Origin: HK-STAS-PATE-34 sp031973435 | Lineage (GTDB): Bacteria > Patescibacteriota > Minisyncoccia > Phycocordibacterales > UBA9973 | Reading direction: 5' to 3' | DNA length: 34,523 nt | NCBI GenBank assembly: GCA_031973435.1 | Contig: DALYDA010000007.1 | Location: 1-34,523 of the forward strand | Shown: positions 21,575 to 29,215 of the stretch, one piece after another | Numbering within the stretch: the first letter of the stretch is position 1 | How the letters are laid out: every line of letters starts with the position of its first letter | The notes under the pieces: generated by a model | What the model saw: only the letters and a program-made list of their open reading frames with translations | Database searches by the model: none | What the model was told of the DNA's origin: nothing | Program-made: the position numbers and the translations under genes

Positions 21575-21603
21575 CAAAAAAATCCCATAACGGGATTTTT
21601 TTG
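21575..21603. terminator. Bidirectional terminator
   Basis: AATCCC/GGGATT (21581-21586 and 21592-21597) bounded by A7 and T7 runs. It ends the tRNA-Phe region and the valS-prsW-hsp20 operon. Confidence 0.85.
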
Positions 21604-21605
21604 TT

Positions 21606-22136
21606 TTATAACGACTTAACTTTTATATTTGTTTGTTTTCCTCGATCGATCTTTGGAAGGCGGATTGTGAGTAGTCCGTGTTTTTCTATAGCTTCTGCTC
21701 GATCTGGTTCTATCTCTTGTGGAAGTATGATAGTTCTTGAGAATGCTCCCCAGTAAAGTTCACGAGTAAAATAATCTTGCTCTGGTATTGCTTTGTTTTC
21801 TTCACGTCGTCCTTTTATAGTAACAGTATCTCGTGCGATAGATATACCTAGATCCTCAGGTCGTACACCTGCAACCATAGTCTGGATTATTATCTCACCT
21901 GGAGTTTGGTATACATCTACAGTGAGTTGTCCTTCTGGTTCTTCTTCTTCAAACCAGTCTTCTTTTTCTCCTCGATCTTCTTTTACAGCAAGGTTTCGAG
22001 TTGGTGCTTGCTCATTTTGCATGCGACCCTTCGGAGCATCGATAGGATTGTTTTCGTTATCGAAATCTTCTTCGTCATCCTCGAAGCGTATGCTTCCAGT
22101 GATTCTCTCGAAAAGTGATTTTTTCTTATTGAACAT
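21606..22136 (-). CDS. Hsp20/alpha-crystallin family small heat-shock protein
   Basis: 176 residues. A long acidic N-terminal region (about 1-70, with DDEEDFDNE and EEEEPEGQ) precedes an alpha-crystallin domain: LTVDVYQTPGEIIIQTMVAGVRPEDLGISI, DTVTIKGRRE, FTRELYWGAFSRTIILPQEI, and the A-x-x-x-x-G-L-L signature AEAIEKHGLLTIRLPK near the end. ATP-independent holdase that binds unfolding proteins in the cytoplasm. Its start overlaps the end of prsW by 11 nt, making it the last gene of the valS-prsW-hsp20 operon. Confidence 0.9.
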   Translation of the reverse strand: MFNKKKSLFERITGSIRFEDDEEDFDNENNPIDAPKGRMQNEQAPTRNLAVKEDRGEKEDWFEEEEPEGQLTVDVYQTPGEIIIQTMVAGVRPEDLGISIARDTVTIKGRREENKAIPEQDYFTRELYWGAFSRTIILPQEIEPDRAEAIEKHGLLTIRLPKIDRGKQTNIKVKSL

Positions 22137-22863
22137 ATGGTTTTACTGTAAAAGGTTTGTGAAGTTTGTAATATATAGCATTTGAAATACGGCGTAGCTT
22201 TTCGAAGAAAAGCATGATGATAACCGCGATGGCCCACAAGAGTCCATACATTTTCCAAAATTGATCTCCTGATGTATCCATTATAATTAAGTTAAAGACA
22301 CTATGCAATACAATAGCCACACCCAAGCCAGATATTGTGTAAAAAAACTTTTTTATTTTTCCACCACCAAACGCAAGTCCAAGTGCGATACCGATAGAAG
22401 CACTCGTTACTGTGTGTAAAACAGAGGCTCCGAGGAATCTGAGACTTCCAGTGAGTAGACTAACAGTCGCTTCACTGTTTGTGATCGGATCAAAAAGGAA
22501 AAGTGTGTTTTCGAGCGCAGAAAATCCGAGCGCAACCGTAATAAAGTAAACAGGGTAGTCTACGGGCTCGTCTATTCTTTTTGTTGGCATGACAACTACT
22601 GCTACAACGAGGAACTTGATTATCTCTTCTATGGATCCTGCTATTGCAACAAGAGTGTTTGAGTCACCAAAGTAATTATATGCAAGCCTCTGGAGTGGTA
22701 ACACAAGTGCTACACAGAACATTCCTGCTAGAAAGGTAAGTATAAGAAGGCCTCTGGGTTCTGGTCTGTCATTGTCTTCACGCAACCAAAACCACAACCA
22801 AACTAGCGTTGGAAGTATTCCACTTGCGATAGCGATGAGAGCTAATCTTGGGTCGACGTCCAT
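22126..22863 (-). CDS. prsW: PrsW-family intramembrane metalloprotease
   Basis: 245 residues and about eight membrane helices. The family motifs are present: EEIIKF (Glu-Glu-x-x-Lys, about 79-84), FSALENTLF with the conserved Glu (about 115-123), LGASVLHTVTSASIGIALG with His, and VLHSVFNLI (His-x-x-x-Asn). PrsW cleaves membrane proteins within the bilayer; in Bacillus it acts on an anti-sigma factor. No anti-sigma or sigma gene is visible here, so the substrate is unknown. Overlap with valS (22 nt) and hsp20 (11 nt) implies translational coupling. Confidence 0.88.
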   Translation of the reverse strand: MDVDPRLALIAIASGILPTLVWLWFWLREDNDRPEPRGLLILTFLAGMFCVALVLPLQRLAYNYFGDSNTLVAIAGSIEEIIKFLVVAVVVMPTKRIDEPVDYPVYFITVALGFSALENTLFLFDPITNSEATVSLLTGSLRFLGASVLHTVTSASIGIALGLAFGGGKIKKFFYTISGLGVAIVLHSVFNLIIMDTSGDQFWKMYGLLWAIAVIIMLFFEKLRRISNAIYYKLHKPFTVKPYVQ

Positions 22864-24998
22864 GATGAAACCATGAGAAGTTTATCTTTTCCTAAAGTCG
22901 ACCAAATCTCTTCTGTTATAAATGGCATAAATGGATGAAGTAGTGTAAGTAAAGTTTCAAGTTCTTTTCGAAGAAGTAGTTTTGCTGAATCAGCATTTTT
23001 ATTCTCCAAGATTTTCTTTTTTGATCTTTCAAGTATAACATCAGCAAATGTATGCCAGAAGTAGTGATACACTTTTTCAGATACAATATAAAACTTCATC
23101 TCGTCCATCTCTTTTGTTATTTCTTTTATGAAGTTATTTAGTTCATCGATAGAAAGTTGGTCCTCCTCATCTAGTTTTGCGTTCTCATCGAAGTCGCCAG
23201 CTTTCTCTAATACAAAGCGAGTTGCGTTCCAGATCTTGTTTGCAAATTTGGATTGTCCTCCTATTTTGTTCCAGTCTATGCGACTATCTGTTCCTGGGGC
23301 TGTTCCTAGTATGAGAGCCATACGTCCAGCGTCTGCGCCATTTTTCTCGGCTACTTCTAGTGGGTCGATACCGTTTCCGAGACTTTTACTCATCTTTCGT
23401 CCTTGAGCATCTCGAACTATCCCGTGTAGATACACAGTGTCGAATGGAACTTGATTTAGTGCATATGTGCTCATCATGATCATTCTCGCAACCCAGAAGA
23501 AAAGTATTTCGTACGCTGTATCGAGAACATTTGTCGGGTGGTAAGTCTCCATATCCTTTGTCTTTTCAGGCCAGCCTAGTGTTGAAAAAGTCCATGTTCC
23601 AGACGAGAACCATGTGTCGAGTGTGTCAGAGTCCTGAGCCCATCCTTCACCTTCAGGTGCCTCCACTCCGCAGTATATTTCTTCGCCTTTGTACCAAACA
23701 GGTATACGGTGTCCGTACCATATCTGCCGTGATATACACCAGTCGCGGAGATTTTCTATCCAGTGAAAATATGTTTTGTCGAAATATTCTGGGACTATTT
23801 TTACTCCACCGTCTGACACTGCGTCATGCATGAGTTGCTTTAGACTTTTACCTCGCCCTTTTATTTCCTTGTTTACGTCTATGAACCACTGAAGTTTTGG
23901 AAGAGGTTCTACTATACCTCCAGTTCTTTCTGCTGTAGATACGTTTTGATTTACTTCCTCCTCTTTCTCCAAAAGATTGTTTTCCTTCAACCATTCTACT
24001 ACCACCTCACGTGCTTCAGTTGTTTTCTTGCCTAGAAGATTTTCACCTCCAACTGACATTTTTGCGTACTCGTTTATCACTTGAGGACGAGGTAGGTCGT
24101 GCCGGTCTGCAATCTCCCAGTCGATGATGGAGTGAGCAGGTGTAACACCTAGTGCTCCTGTACCAAATTCTTTTTCTACACTCTCATCAGCAACTATTTT
24201 TATGTGTATTGGTACACCACAAAATTCCAAATCGTATTCTTTGCCTATAAACTGTGTATAGCGTTCATCTGTAGGATGTACTGCTACGGCAACATCACCA
24301 ACTTTTGTTTCAGGTCGAGTAGTTGATATAGAGATAGGAAAGTCGGCAGAGTATTTGAAAGTGTAGAGCTTCGATTTTCTTTCTTCGTAAACTATCTCAT
24401 CATCTGCGATGGTAGTTTGTCCTTTTGGATCCCAGTTTACTATTCTATGTCCGCGATAGATGAGTCCATCGTCATACATCATTTTAAACATCGTGTTTAC
24501 TGCGACATTTCTTTTTTCATCCAGTGTAAATGCTTCTCGTGACCAGTCACAAGAAGCTCCCATGACGCGAGTTTGAGATTGGATAGTAGATCTACTGTCT
24601 GCAACAAACGCGTCTATTCTTTTTAATAGTTCTTCTCGTCCGAGATCGTGACGGCTAAGTCCTTCTTTTTTGGATATTTCTTTTTCTACTTTTGATTGAG
24701 TTGCGATAGATGCATGGTCTGTTCCTGGAAGCCAAAGAGTTTTGTACCCTCGCATGCGTTTGTAGCGTGTGATGATGTCTTGGATCGTTAGACCCATTGC
24801 GTGTCCGATGTGTAGTATCCCTGTAGCATTTGGTGGAGGCATCATGATAGTGAAAGACTCTGCATCAGCATTTGTATACCCAGCCTCTATCATCTTGTCA
24901 GGATTAAAATACCCACTTTTCTCCCAAAGTGAATATATTCTTGCCTCTGTTTCTTTGTGGTTGTATGGCTTTGTCAGTTTCTCCGGGATCTCATTCAT
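22842..24998 (-). CDS. valS: Valyl-tRNA synthetase lacking the C-terminal arm
   Basis: 718 residues from the ATG at 24998 (MNEIPEKLTKPYN). A start at 25016 would add MLYFSY but would lie ahead of the -10 box. HIGH appears in PPPNATGILHIGH (about 54-66). The editing-domain STTRPETKVGD, the ISRQIWYGHRIPVW segment, KMSKSLGN and the anticodon-binding helices ending FMPFITEEIWSTL are present. It stops about 20 residues later, whereas typical ValRS (880-950 residues) continues into a coiled-coil tRNA-binding arm. It charges tRNA-Val with proofreading of Thr. A tRNA-Val gene lies 4 kb away. Confidence 0.96.
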   Translation of the reverse strand: MNEIPEKLTKPYNHKETEARIYSLWEKSGYFNPDKMIEAGYTNADAESFTIMMPPPNATGILHIGHAMGLTIQDIITRYKRMRGYKTLWLPGTDHASIATQSKVEKEISKKEGLSRHDLGREELLKRIDAFVADSRSTIQSQTRVMGASCDWSREAFTLDEKRNVAVNTMFKMMYDDGLIYRGHRIVNWDPKGQTTIADDEIVYEERKSKLYTFKYSADFPISISTTRPETKVGDVAVAVHPTDERYTQFIGKEYDLEFCGVPIHIKIVADESVEKEFGTGALGVTPAHSIIDWEIADRHDLPRPQVINEYAKMSVGGENLLGKKTTEAREVVVEWLKENNLLEKEEEVNQNVSTAERTGGIVEPLPKLQWFIDVNKEIKGRGKSLKQLMHDAVSDGGVKIVPEYFDKTYFHWIENLRDWCISRQIWYGHRIPVWYKGEEIYCGVEAPEGEGWAQDSDTLDTWFSSGTWTFSTLGWPEKTKDMETYHPTNVLDTAYEILFFWVARMIMMSTYALNQVPFDTVYLHGIVRDAQGRKMSKSLGNGIDPLEVAEKNGADAGRMALILGTAPGTDSRIDWNKIGGQSKFANKIWNATRFVLEKAGDFDENAKLDEEDQLSIDELNNFIKEITKEMDEMKFYIVSEKVYHYFWHTFADVILERSKKKILENKNADSAKLLLRKELETLLTLLHPFMPFITEEIWSTLGKDKLLMVSSWTSTQD

Positions 24999-25006
24999 AT
25001 AGGAGA

Positions 25007-25035
25007 AATATAACATTTTCGGGCTTATTTTTCTA
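25007..25035 (-). promoter_or_regulatory. Promoter of the valS operon
   Basis: TAGAAA (25035-25030), 17-bp spacer, TATATT (25012-25007), 8 nt before the ATG at 24998. It argues for the shorter valS start. Confidence 0.5.
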
Positions 25036-25046
25036 GGGTATTTTAT

Positions 25047-25075
25047 TTGACAAAACTTTGTAAATTATGTAGTAT
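25047..25075 (+). promoter_or_regulatory. Promoter of the 156-residue gene
   Basis: TTGACA (25047-25052), exactly 17 bp, TAGTAT (25070-25075), 19 nt before the ATG at 25095. It lies back to back with the valS promoter. Confidence 0.75.
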
Positions 25076-25094
25076 TTGTAAAAAAATAAGAAAA

Positions 25095-25565
25095 ATGTCT
25101 AAAAAATACTATTCCTTAAGTGAACATATTGTTAGAGGTTATTCAGTAAGTTTGACTGACCTTGCAGTGAATAAGGTTCCTTACGGATACAATGAAGGGC
25201 CAATGGCTCTTATAAGTATGCAAGATATAAAAACTCTTTTGAGTGCATATGTATCTTTTTTTCAGGAAAAAAATATTATCGACGACAAGAAAATTGCATT
25301 GCCTCTCTTGCGTGAACTCGCGTATTACAGAAGGGAAGAATTTTCTAACAGTGCAATGTCTCGTAGATTATTTCATATAATAATGAAACGTGCGATAAAG
25401 CATGTTGAAAATTTTACGGATTATGATATTGCCAAAAAGATTACGGATACTATGACGGTAGAATTTTTTGAAAATGAAAGATCTGTGAATTCGTTCTATG
25501 AAGAAACTCATAACGTGAGTAATTGTTTATACAATGGTCTTTATAATTCAGAACAAATCGTATAG
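25095..25565 (+). CDS. Helical cytoplasmic protein of unknown function
   Basis: 156 residues from the ATG at 25095; the frame continues upstream only through the promoter. Basic and mostly helical: MSKKYYSLSEHIVRGYSVSL, then SMQDIKTLLSAYVSFFQEKN, LLRELAYYRREEFSNSAMSRRLFHIIMKRAIKH and an acidic end. No signal peptide, membrane helix or known motif is seen. It is a single gene with its own promoter and terminator. Confidence 0.65.
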   Translation: MSKKYYSLSEHIVRGYSVSLTDLAVNKVPYGYNEGPMALISMQDIKTLLSAYVSFFQEKNIIDDKKIALPLLRELAYYRREEFSNSAMSRRLFHIIMKRAIKHVENFTDYDIAKKITDTMTVEFFENERSVNSFYEETHNVSNCLYNGLYNSEQIV

Positions 25566-25589
25566 ATTCCCCCAAAAGGGAATTTTTTT
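25566..25589 (+). terminator. Terminator of the 156-residue gene
   Basis: ATTCCC/GGGAAT (25566-25571 and 25578-25583) followed by a T-run, beginning directly after the stop codon. Confidence 0.8.
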
Positions 25590-25643
25590 GTGGTTCTTGT
25601 GTTCAGTCTATCCCTGTGCTATTTTGTATTAAAAGCAAACAAA

Positions 25644-26033
25644 ATGGATAATTTATATGCAGTATTTGAAATGTCTTCAGTGTCCAAGCCAGGTAAGACA
25701 GAGTCTATAATAGGGGTTGTAAAAGTAAGCAATGTTGATGTTGACTATTTTTCTATAAATGTAGAAAACCAAACATATACATATGCAGATTTAGCAACAA
25801 GACCTGATCCTGAGTTAATGACTACAAAAATTGGGACTAAAAGTAATCTCTGTGAAAAAGTTTATAGAGATGATTACAACAACAAACTATTGATCGTATT
25901 TGATTCAACCCAAATCTTGCAAGTAAAAGAAGCAATGGAAGTAATTTCTGATTTTTCATATAAAAAAGGAAAAGCTGATCACGAGTGGGATGGTGGTGTG
26001 GGTATATCTCAAATGTACGAAGGCAACACATAA
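25644..26033 (+). CDS. Small cytoplasmic protein of unknown function
   Basis: 129 residues from the ATG at 25644 (MDNLYAVFEMSSVSKPGKTES). An upstream extension to 25590 adds a hydrophobic stretch but begins within the previous terminator. Probable beta-rich N-terminal half (GVVKVSNVDVDYFSINVENQTYTYADL), then a helical part (DSTQILQVKEAMEVISDFSYKKG) and a Gly-rich end. No domain is recognised. A terminator follows within 5 nt. Confidence 0.6.
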   Translation: MDNLYAVFEMSSVSKPGKTESIIGVVKVSNVDVDYFSINVENQTYTYADLATRPDPELMTTKIGTKSNLCEKVYRDDYNNKLLIVFDSTQILQVKEAMEVISDFSYKKGKADHEWDGGVGISQMYEGNT

Positions 26034-26037
26034 ATCT

Positions 26038-26062
26038 AAAAGCGGATTATACCGCTTTTTTT
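26038..26062 (+). terminator. Terminator of the 129-residue gene
   Basis: AAAAGCGG/CCGCTTTT (26038-26045 and 26052-26059) with a T-run. Confidence 0.85.
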
Positions 26063-26079
26063 AATTCTCTTTTTCTTGT

Positions 26080-26085
26080 TACAAT
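26080..26085 (+). promoter_or_regulatory. -10 element of dgkA
   Basis: TACAAT ends 6 nt before the ATG at 26092, predicting a leaderless mRNA. The -35 region is AT-rich and not distinctive. Confidence 0.4.
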
Positions 26086-26091
26086 ACGCAC

Positions 26092-26469
26092 ATGAAAAAA
26101 GAAGGGAACAACTGGAGTTTTATAAGACGAATGAAAAGTTTTGCGAACGCTATTCGTGGGGTAGGGATAATACTCCGAACTCAGCCCAACATCTGGATAC
26201 AAATATTGGCAGGTATTGTCGTTGTGCTTATGGGTATCGCTTACCATATAACAAGCACGGAGTGGATCGCGCTCACATTTGCTATAGGCTTCGTTATAGT
26301 CTCCGAGGGCTTTAACAGTGCTCTTGAGGTAGATATAGACCTCACATCACCTGAATATCATCCTTTTGCTCGTGACACCAAAGACATCGCCGCTGGGGCA
26401 GTACTTTTGGCTTCTCTCACCGCAACGGCAGTAGGACTCATCATTTTTGTGCCAAAAATTCTTGTTTGA
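26092..26469 (+). CDS. dgkA: DgkA-family diacylglycerol/undecaprenol kinase
   Basis: 125 residues, three membrane helices. The catalytic segment SEGFNSALEVDIDLTSPEYHPFARDTKDIAAGAVLLASL (about 71-109) matches the DgkA signature, with Glu of the E-x-x-N-x-A-x-E motif and Asp of the KD-x-AAGAV motif. N-terminal SFIRRMKSFANAIRGVGIIL is the surface helix of the family. It phosphorylates diacylglycerol or, in Gram-positive-like bacteria, undecaprenol for cell-wall lipid recycling; the latter fits a genome with murJ. It is monocistronic, and its stop codon is used as part of the next -35 box. Confidence 0.92.
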   Translation: MKKEGNNWSFIRRMKSFANAIRGVGIILRTQPNIWIQILAGIVVVLMGIAYHITSTEWIALTFAIGFVIVSEGFNSALEVDIDLTSPEYHPFARDTKDIAAGAVLLASLTATAVGLIIFVPKILV

Positions 26470-26494
26470 CTGAACCTTCTAAATATGATATAAT
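26466..26494 (+). promoter_or_regulatory. Promoter of the structured leader and 191-residue gene
   Basis: TTGACT (26466-26471), exactly 17 bp, TATAAT (26489-26494). The -35 overlaps the dgkA stop codon. Confidence 0.8.
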
Positions 26495-26500
26495 ACTATA

Positions 26501-26642
26501 GTGCTTCATTGGATGAAGTACGTGGTGATGACACATCATGCAGGTGCAAGGTCGTTGAGACCAAATTCGTCCGTCTTTGTTTATTGTGGCGTTTACAATT
26601 AACAAAAATACAGTCTCTACTGGAGGGACTTTAAATTGTTCT
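26501..26642 (+). promoter_or_regulatory. Structured 5' leader, possible cis-regulatory RNA
   Basis: The expected transcript starts near 26501, about 140 nt before the ATG, against the 0-20 nt leaders of most other genes here. It begins with three hairpins: CTTCAT/ATGAAG (26504-26518), TGATG/CATCA (26526-26538) and GGTC/GACC (26550-26562). No intrinsic terminator lies between it and the gene. It matches no riboswitch class I know. A TTG at 26577 would extend the gene into it; I consider the ATG at 26643 likelier. Confidence 0.45.
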
Positions 26643-27218
26643 ATGAAATTTAGATTTTTCATTGTTGTGCTATTACTTGTGTTTGTTTTGTACAGACACA
26701 TACTCCATTACCTTAACCAAAGTATGGGAGGGCTCTCATTTGGGTACATGGTAATTGCCATATTGATTTTACTTTTGCTTGGGTTTGCCGTTTCCTTTGC
26801 TTTTTATGGAAAAGAGGTCTTTCGCTCTGAGAAGAGTGATAGAGAAAAAAAGAAAAAAACTCATCCAAAGAAAAGTATCCGGGATTACCTTGCTGAAACA
26901 ACTTTCACTTTCGATCCGGAAGATGAAAATCTTCTGATTTCAAAAGGGAATCCAAAGCTTATGATCAGGCTAATTACCGGGGATTCCAGGGATTCTATTT
27001 CCTTTGGATTCAATTTTCCTCACAAGTACTGGGAGGATGCCGAGGGAAATTTCAAAGATGCAATTCCTGAGTGTGAAAAGCTTTTCTCAAATCATGGAAC
27101 CCACAAAATAACTTTTGTAAAAGGTCCCGGAGCAAAGTGGGAACTTTTCGGCCAGAAGTTAGTTGAGTTTATCTTCACCCACTATGAGGATAAATATCCA
27201 ACTAAAATTGAAGGATGA
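26643..27218 (+). CDS. Two-helix membrane protein with soluble C-terminal domain
   Basis: 191 residues from the ATG at 26643. Two membrane helices (MKFRFFIVVLLLVFVLYRHIL and FGYMVIAILILLLLGFAVSFAFY) flank a short extracytoplasmic loop. A Lys-rich linker (REKKKKTHPKKS) leads to a cytoplasmic domain of about 110 residues with FTFDPEDENLLISKGNPKLMIRLI and FGFNFPHKYWEDAEG. No family is recognised. It is convergent with tsaD, with only 21 nt between the stops and no clear terminator stem. Confidence 0.65.
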   Translation: MKFRFFIVVLLLVFVLYRHILHYLNQSMGGLSFGYMVIAILILLLLGFAVSFAFYGKEVFRSEKSDREKKKKTHPKKSIRDYLAETTFTFDPEDENLLISKGNPKLMIRLITGDSRDSISFGFNFPHKYWEDAEGNFKDAIPECEKLFSNHGTHKITFVKGPGAKWELFGQKLVEFIFTHYEDKYPTKIEG

Positions 27219-27239
27219 AAGGAATCGGGTTTCGATAAC

Positions 27240-28436
27240 TTATCCTAATTCCAAGTTACCGTCTGCAACAAGTTTTATACTTGTTGCAGATTTTTTGTTT
27301 CTCATGAAGTGAAGAGCTCCTGCGATACCTATCATGAGTGCGTTGTCACCTGTCATGTCAGATCTAGGAAATTCCACAGGTATATTTATTTTATTCTTTT
27401 GAAGTCTAGAAATTAGTTCGTTTCGCAGATATGTGTTTGCAGATACTCCTCCGCCAACAATAAGTCTTTTTGGTTTGTACTTTTTTATGGCATTGAAAGT
27501 TTTTTCAACTAGACATTCTATTGCAGCGTCTTCAAATGCACGCGCAACTTTTTGCTTGTCGACTTCATCTTTTATCGGATTTTCTTCGACATAATATCGA
27601 ACTGCAGTTTTGAGTCCTGAGTAAGAGAAATCGAAGTCTTTGCTGTGGATCATTGGTCTTGGAAATTTGATCTCATCAGACAAACCACTTTCTCTATGTG
27701 CACGCGCAAGTCGTGACACTTCCGGTCCTCCTGGATAGGGAAGTCCGAGCACCCGAGCTACTTTATCGAAAGCTTCTCCGACTGCGTCGTCCCTTGTTCT
27801 TCCTACTATTTTGTATTTACCGAGCCCTTTTACGAGAACTATTTCTGTATGACCACCAGAAACGAGCAAAGACACCAAAGGGAATTTCAAGTTAGGTATT
27901 CTAAGTTCGAAGTCATTTTTTTCTTTTTGTGGCAAAAATGAAACAATATGTCCTTCCATATGGTTTGTTGGTATTACTGGAATATTCCAGAGTTCTCCAA
28001 GTGCTTTTGCGAAACATATTCCGACCCAAAGGGTAGGTTCGAGTCCAGGCCCGTTCGTAACTGCTATTGCATCAAACGATGGATTCTCGAAGGGCGATAT
28101 TTCTTTTTCGAACATTTCAAAAAGGGCGTCTTCTCTCTCCAGGATTTTTTTGATATCAACAAGATCCTTTTTCTCACCAGGCTTCAAAACAATTTTCGCC
28201 TTATCTAATGCATCTAGAAAAACTGGGACAATATTTTTTGCATGCTCACGTTTTGCCATAGCAGGGAAGACCCCGCCGTATTTTGCGTGAAGTTCTACTT
28301 GTGTTGCTATGATGTTAGATAAAATAGAAAATTGGTAGGGACCAAAAAAACTTTTCTTAACCTCGATAATAGCGACCGCTGTTTCATCACAGGATGTTTC
28401 TATGCTCAGTATTCTGATTTTTTGGCTAAGTACCAT
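27240..28436 (-). CDS. tsaD: tRNA threonylcarbamoyltransferase subunit TsaD
   Basis: 398 residues, longer than E. coli TsaD (337). ASKHA ATPase elements are present: LSIETSCDETAVAI near the N-terminus, VTNGPGLEPTLWVGI, the metal-binding NHMEGH (about 182-187), LLVSGGHTEIVLV, and GGGVSANTYLR. A charged insertion of about 45 residues (around 85-130, KPGEKKDLVDIKKILEREDALFEMFEKEI) accounts for much of the extra length. With TsaB, TsaC and TsaE it makes t6A37 in ANN-decoding tRNAs. It is 11 nt downstream of the kinase gene and almost certainly on the tRNA-Val transcript. Confidence 0.96.
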   Translation of the reverse strand: MVLSQKIRILSIETSCDETAVAIIEVKKSFFGPYQFSILSNIIATQVELHAKYGGVFPAMAKREHAKNIVPVFLDALDKAKIVLKPGEKKDLVDIKKILEREDALFEMFEKEISPFENPSFDAIAVTNGPGLEPTLWVGICFAKALGELWNIPVIPTNHMEGHIVSFLPQKEKNDFELRIPNLKFPLVSLLVSGGHTEIVLVKGLGKYKIVGRTRDDAVGEAFDKVARVLGLPYPGGPEVSRLARAHRESGLSDEIKFPRPMIHSKDFDFSYSGLKTAVRYYVEENPIKDEVDKQKVARAFEDAAIECLVEKTFNAIKKYKPKRLIVGGGVSANTYLRNELISRLQKNKINIPVEFPRSDMTGDNALMIGIAGALHFMRNKKSATSIKLVADGNLELG

Positions 28437-28447
28437 GTATTTGTAGT

Positions 28448-29065
28448 TTACTGTTTATTTGTGAGATTTTTATTCTTCTTTACAAAATTAGCAATTGCCT
28501 TTTCAATCCTATCTTTCACTTCATCAACATTTCCAATACCGCTTACTATTGCAATATTTCCTTTTTCCTTCCAGTATTTTACAGTTTCCCCAACTTCCTT
28601 TTTGTGCCATGCTATACGTGTTTTTACAAAGTTTTTTGAATCAAGCATCTTGTAAAGATATTGCTGTTTTTTGTCAGACATTCTTTCGATAGACCTCTTG
28701 TATACTTCTTTGTCGGGTAAAGTAAGGTAGATCACTCTGCATTCCTGATTTGTTTTTTTCAACAGCTTATATAAAAAATCTGCTTCAGACCTTAGTCTTG
28801 GTCCTCCAAGAAACAAGATATCCTTCTTCCCGCCAACTTTTTCAATCTGCTCTTTTATAAAGCTTTTTATTTCATTTGCTGGGGCTGGTCCACCTTTTCC
28901 CGTTGTCTTCTCAAATGACTTTTTCTTTACTGACTTTCTACTGAACTTTCCAGTGTCTATGACCGACAGGGAGTACTTGCTTGAAAGATGCTTTGCTTGA
29001 GTGCTTTTTCCGGAAGTGATTTGTCCGAGAAGTATTATGTTGAATCCGAGTTTTTCCTTTTTCAT
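28448..29065 (-). CDS. Adenylate-kinase-like P-loop nucleotide kinase
   Basis: 205 residues. The P-loop is LLGQITSGKSTQAKHLSSKY (about 12-31), against GxPGSGKGTQA in adenylate kinase. DTGKFSR corresponds to the NMP-binding TGDLLR region, PAPANEIKSFIKEQI to its following helix, and LGGPRLRSEADFL to the DGFPR motif (here GGPR). A LID-like segment RMSDKKQQYLYKM is short and lacks zinc-binding Cys. It probably phosphorylates a nucleoside monophosphate; specificity is uncertain. Its ATG begins 2 nt after the 3' end of tRNA-Val, leaving no room for a separate leader. Confidence 0.8.
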   Translation of the reverse strand: MKKEKLGFNIILLGQITSGKSTQAKHLSSKYSLSVIDTGKFSRKSVKKKSFEKTTGKGGPAPANEIKSFIKEQIEKVGGKKDILFLGGPRLRSEADFLYKLLKKTNQECRVIYLTLPDKEVYKRSIERMSDKKQQYLYKMLDSKNFVKTRIAWHKKEVGETVKYWKEKGNIAIVSGIGNVDEVKDRIEKAIANFVKKNKNLTNKQ

Positions 29066-29066
29066 G

Positions 29067-29139
29067 TGCGCGGTGAGGGATTCGAACCCCCGACATCGTC
29101 AACGTCAATGACGCGCTCTACCAACTGAGCTAACCGCGC
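29067..29139 (-). tRNA. tRNA-Val(GAC)
   Basis: 73 nt. Acceptor GCGCGGT/ACCGCGC with discriminator A, D arm GCTC/GAGC, anticodon stem CGTCA/TGACG with loop TTGACGT (anticodon GAC), T arm GGGGG-TTCGAAT-CCCTC. CCA is not encoded. Confidence 0.94.
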
Positions 29140-29156
29140 ATGTATAGTGCATGCAA

Positions 29157-29185
29157 AATATACTATGGATTTTGTTTATTTTCAA
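29157..29185 (-). promoter_or_regulatory. Promoter of tRNA-Val, kinase and tsaD
   Basis: TTGAAA (29185-29180), exactly 17 bp, TATATT (29162-29157), about 18 nt before the tRNA 5' end. No other promoter is seen for the two downstream genes. Confidence 0.7.
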
Positions 29186-29193
29186 TATAGGAA

Positions 29194-29199
29194 TATAAT
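29194..29199 (+). promoter_or_regulatory. -10 element of the 186-residue gene
   Basis: TATAAT, 16 nt before the ATG at 29216. TTTGTT (29171-29176) is a weak -35 at 17 bp. It overlaps the divergent tRNA-Val promoter. Confidence 0.5.
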
Positions 29200-29215
29200 T
29201 TAAAAAAACATTCAA

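Noticed and set aside
21334..21588. Minus-strand frame of 84 codons containing CLPAGR.
   Set aside because: It runs antisense through tRNA-Phe, its partial copy and the palindrome; the coding look is a by-product of repeated tRNA sequence.
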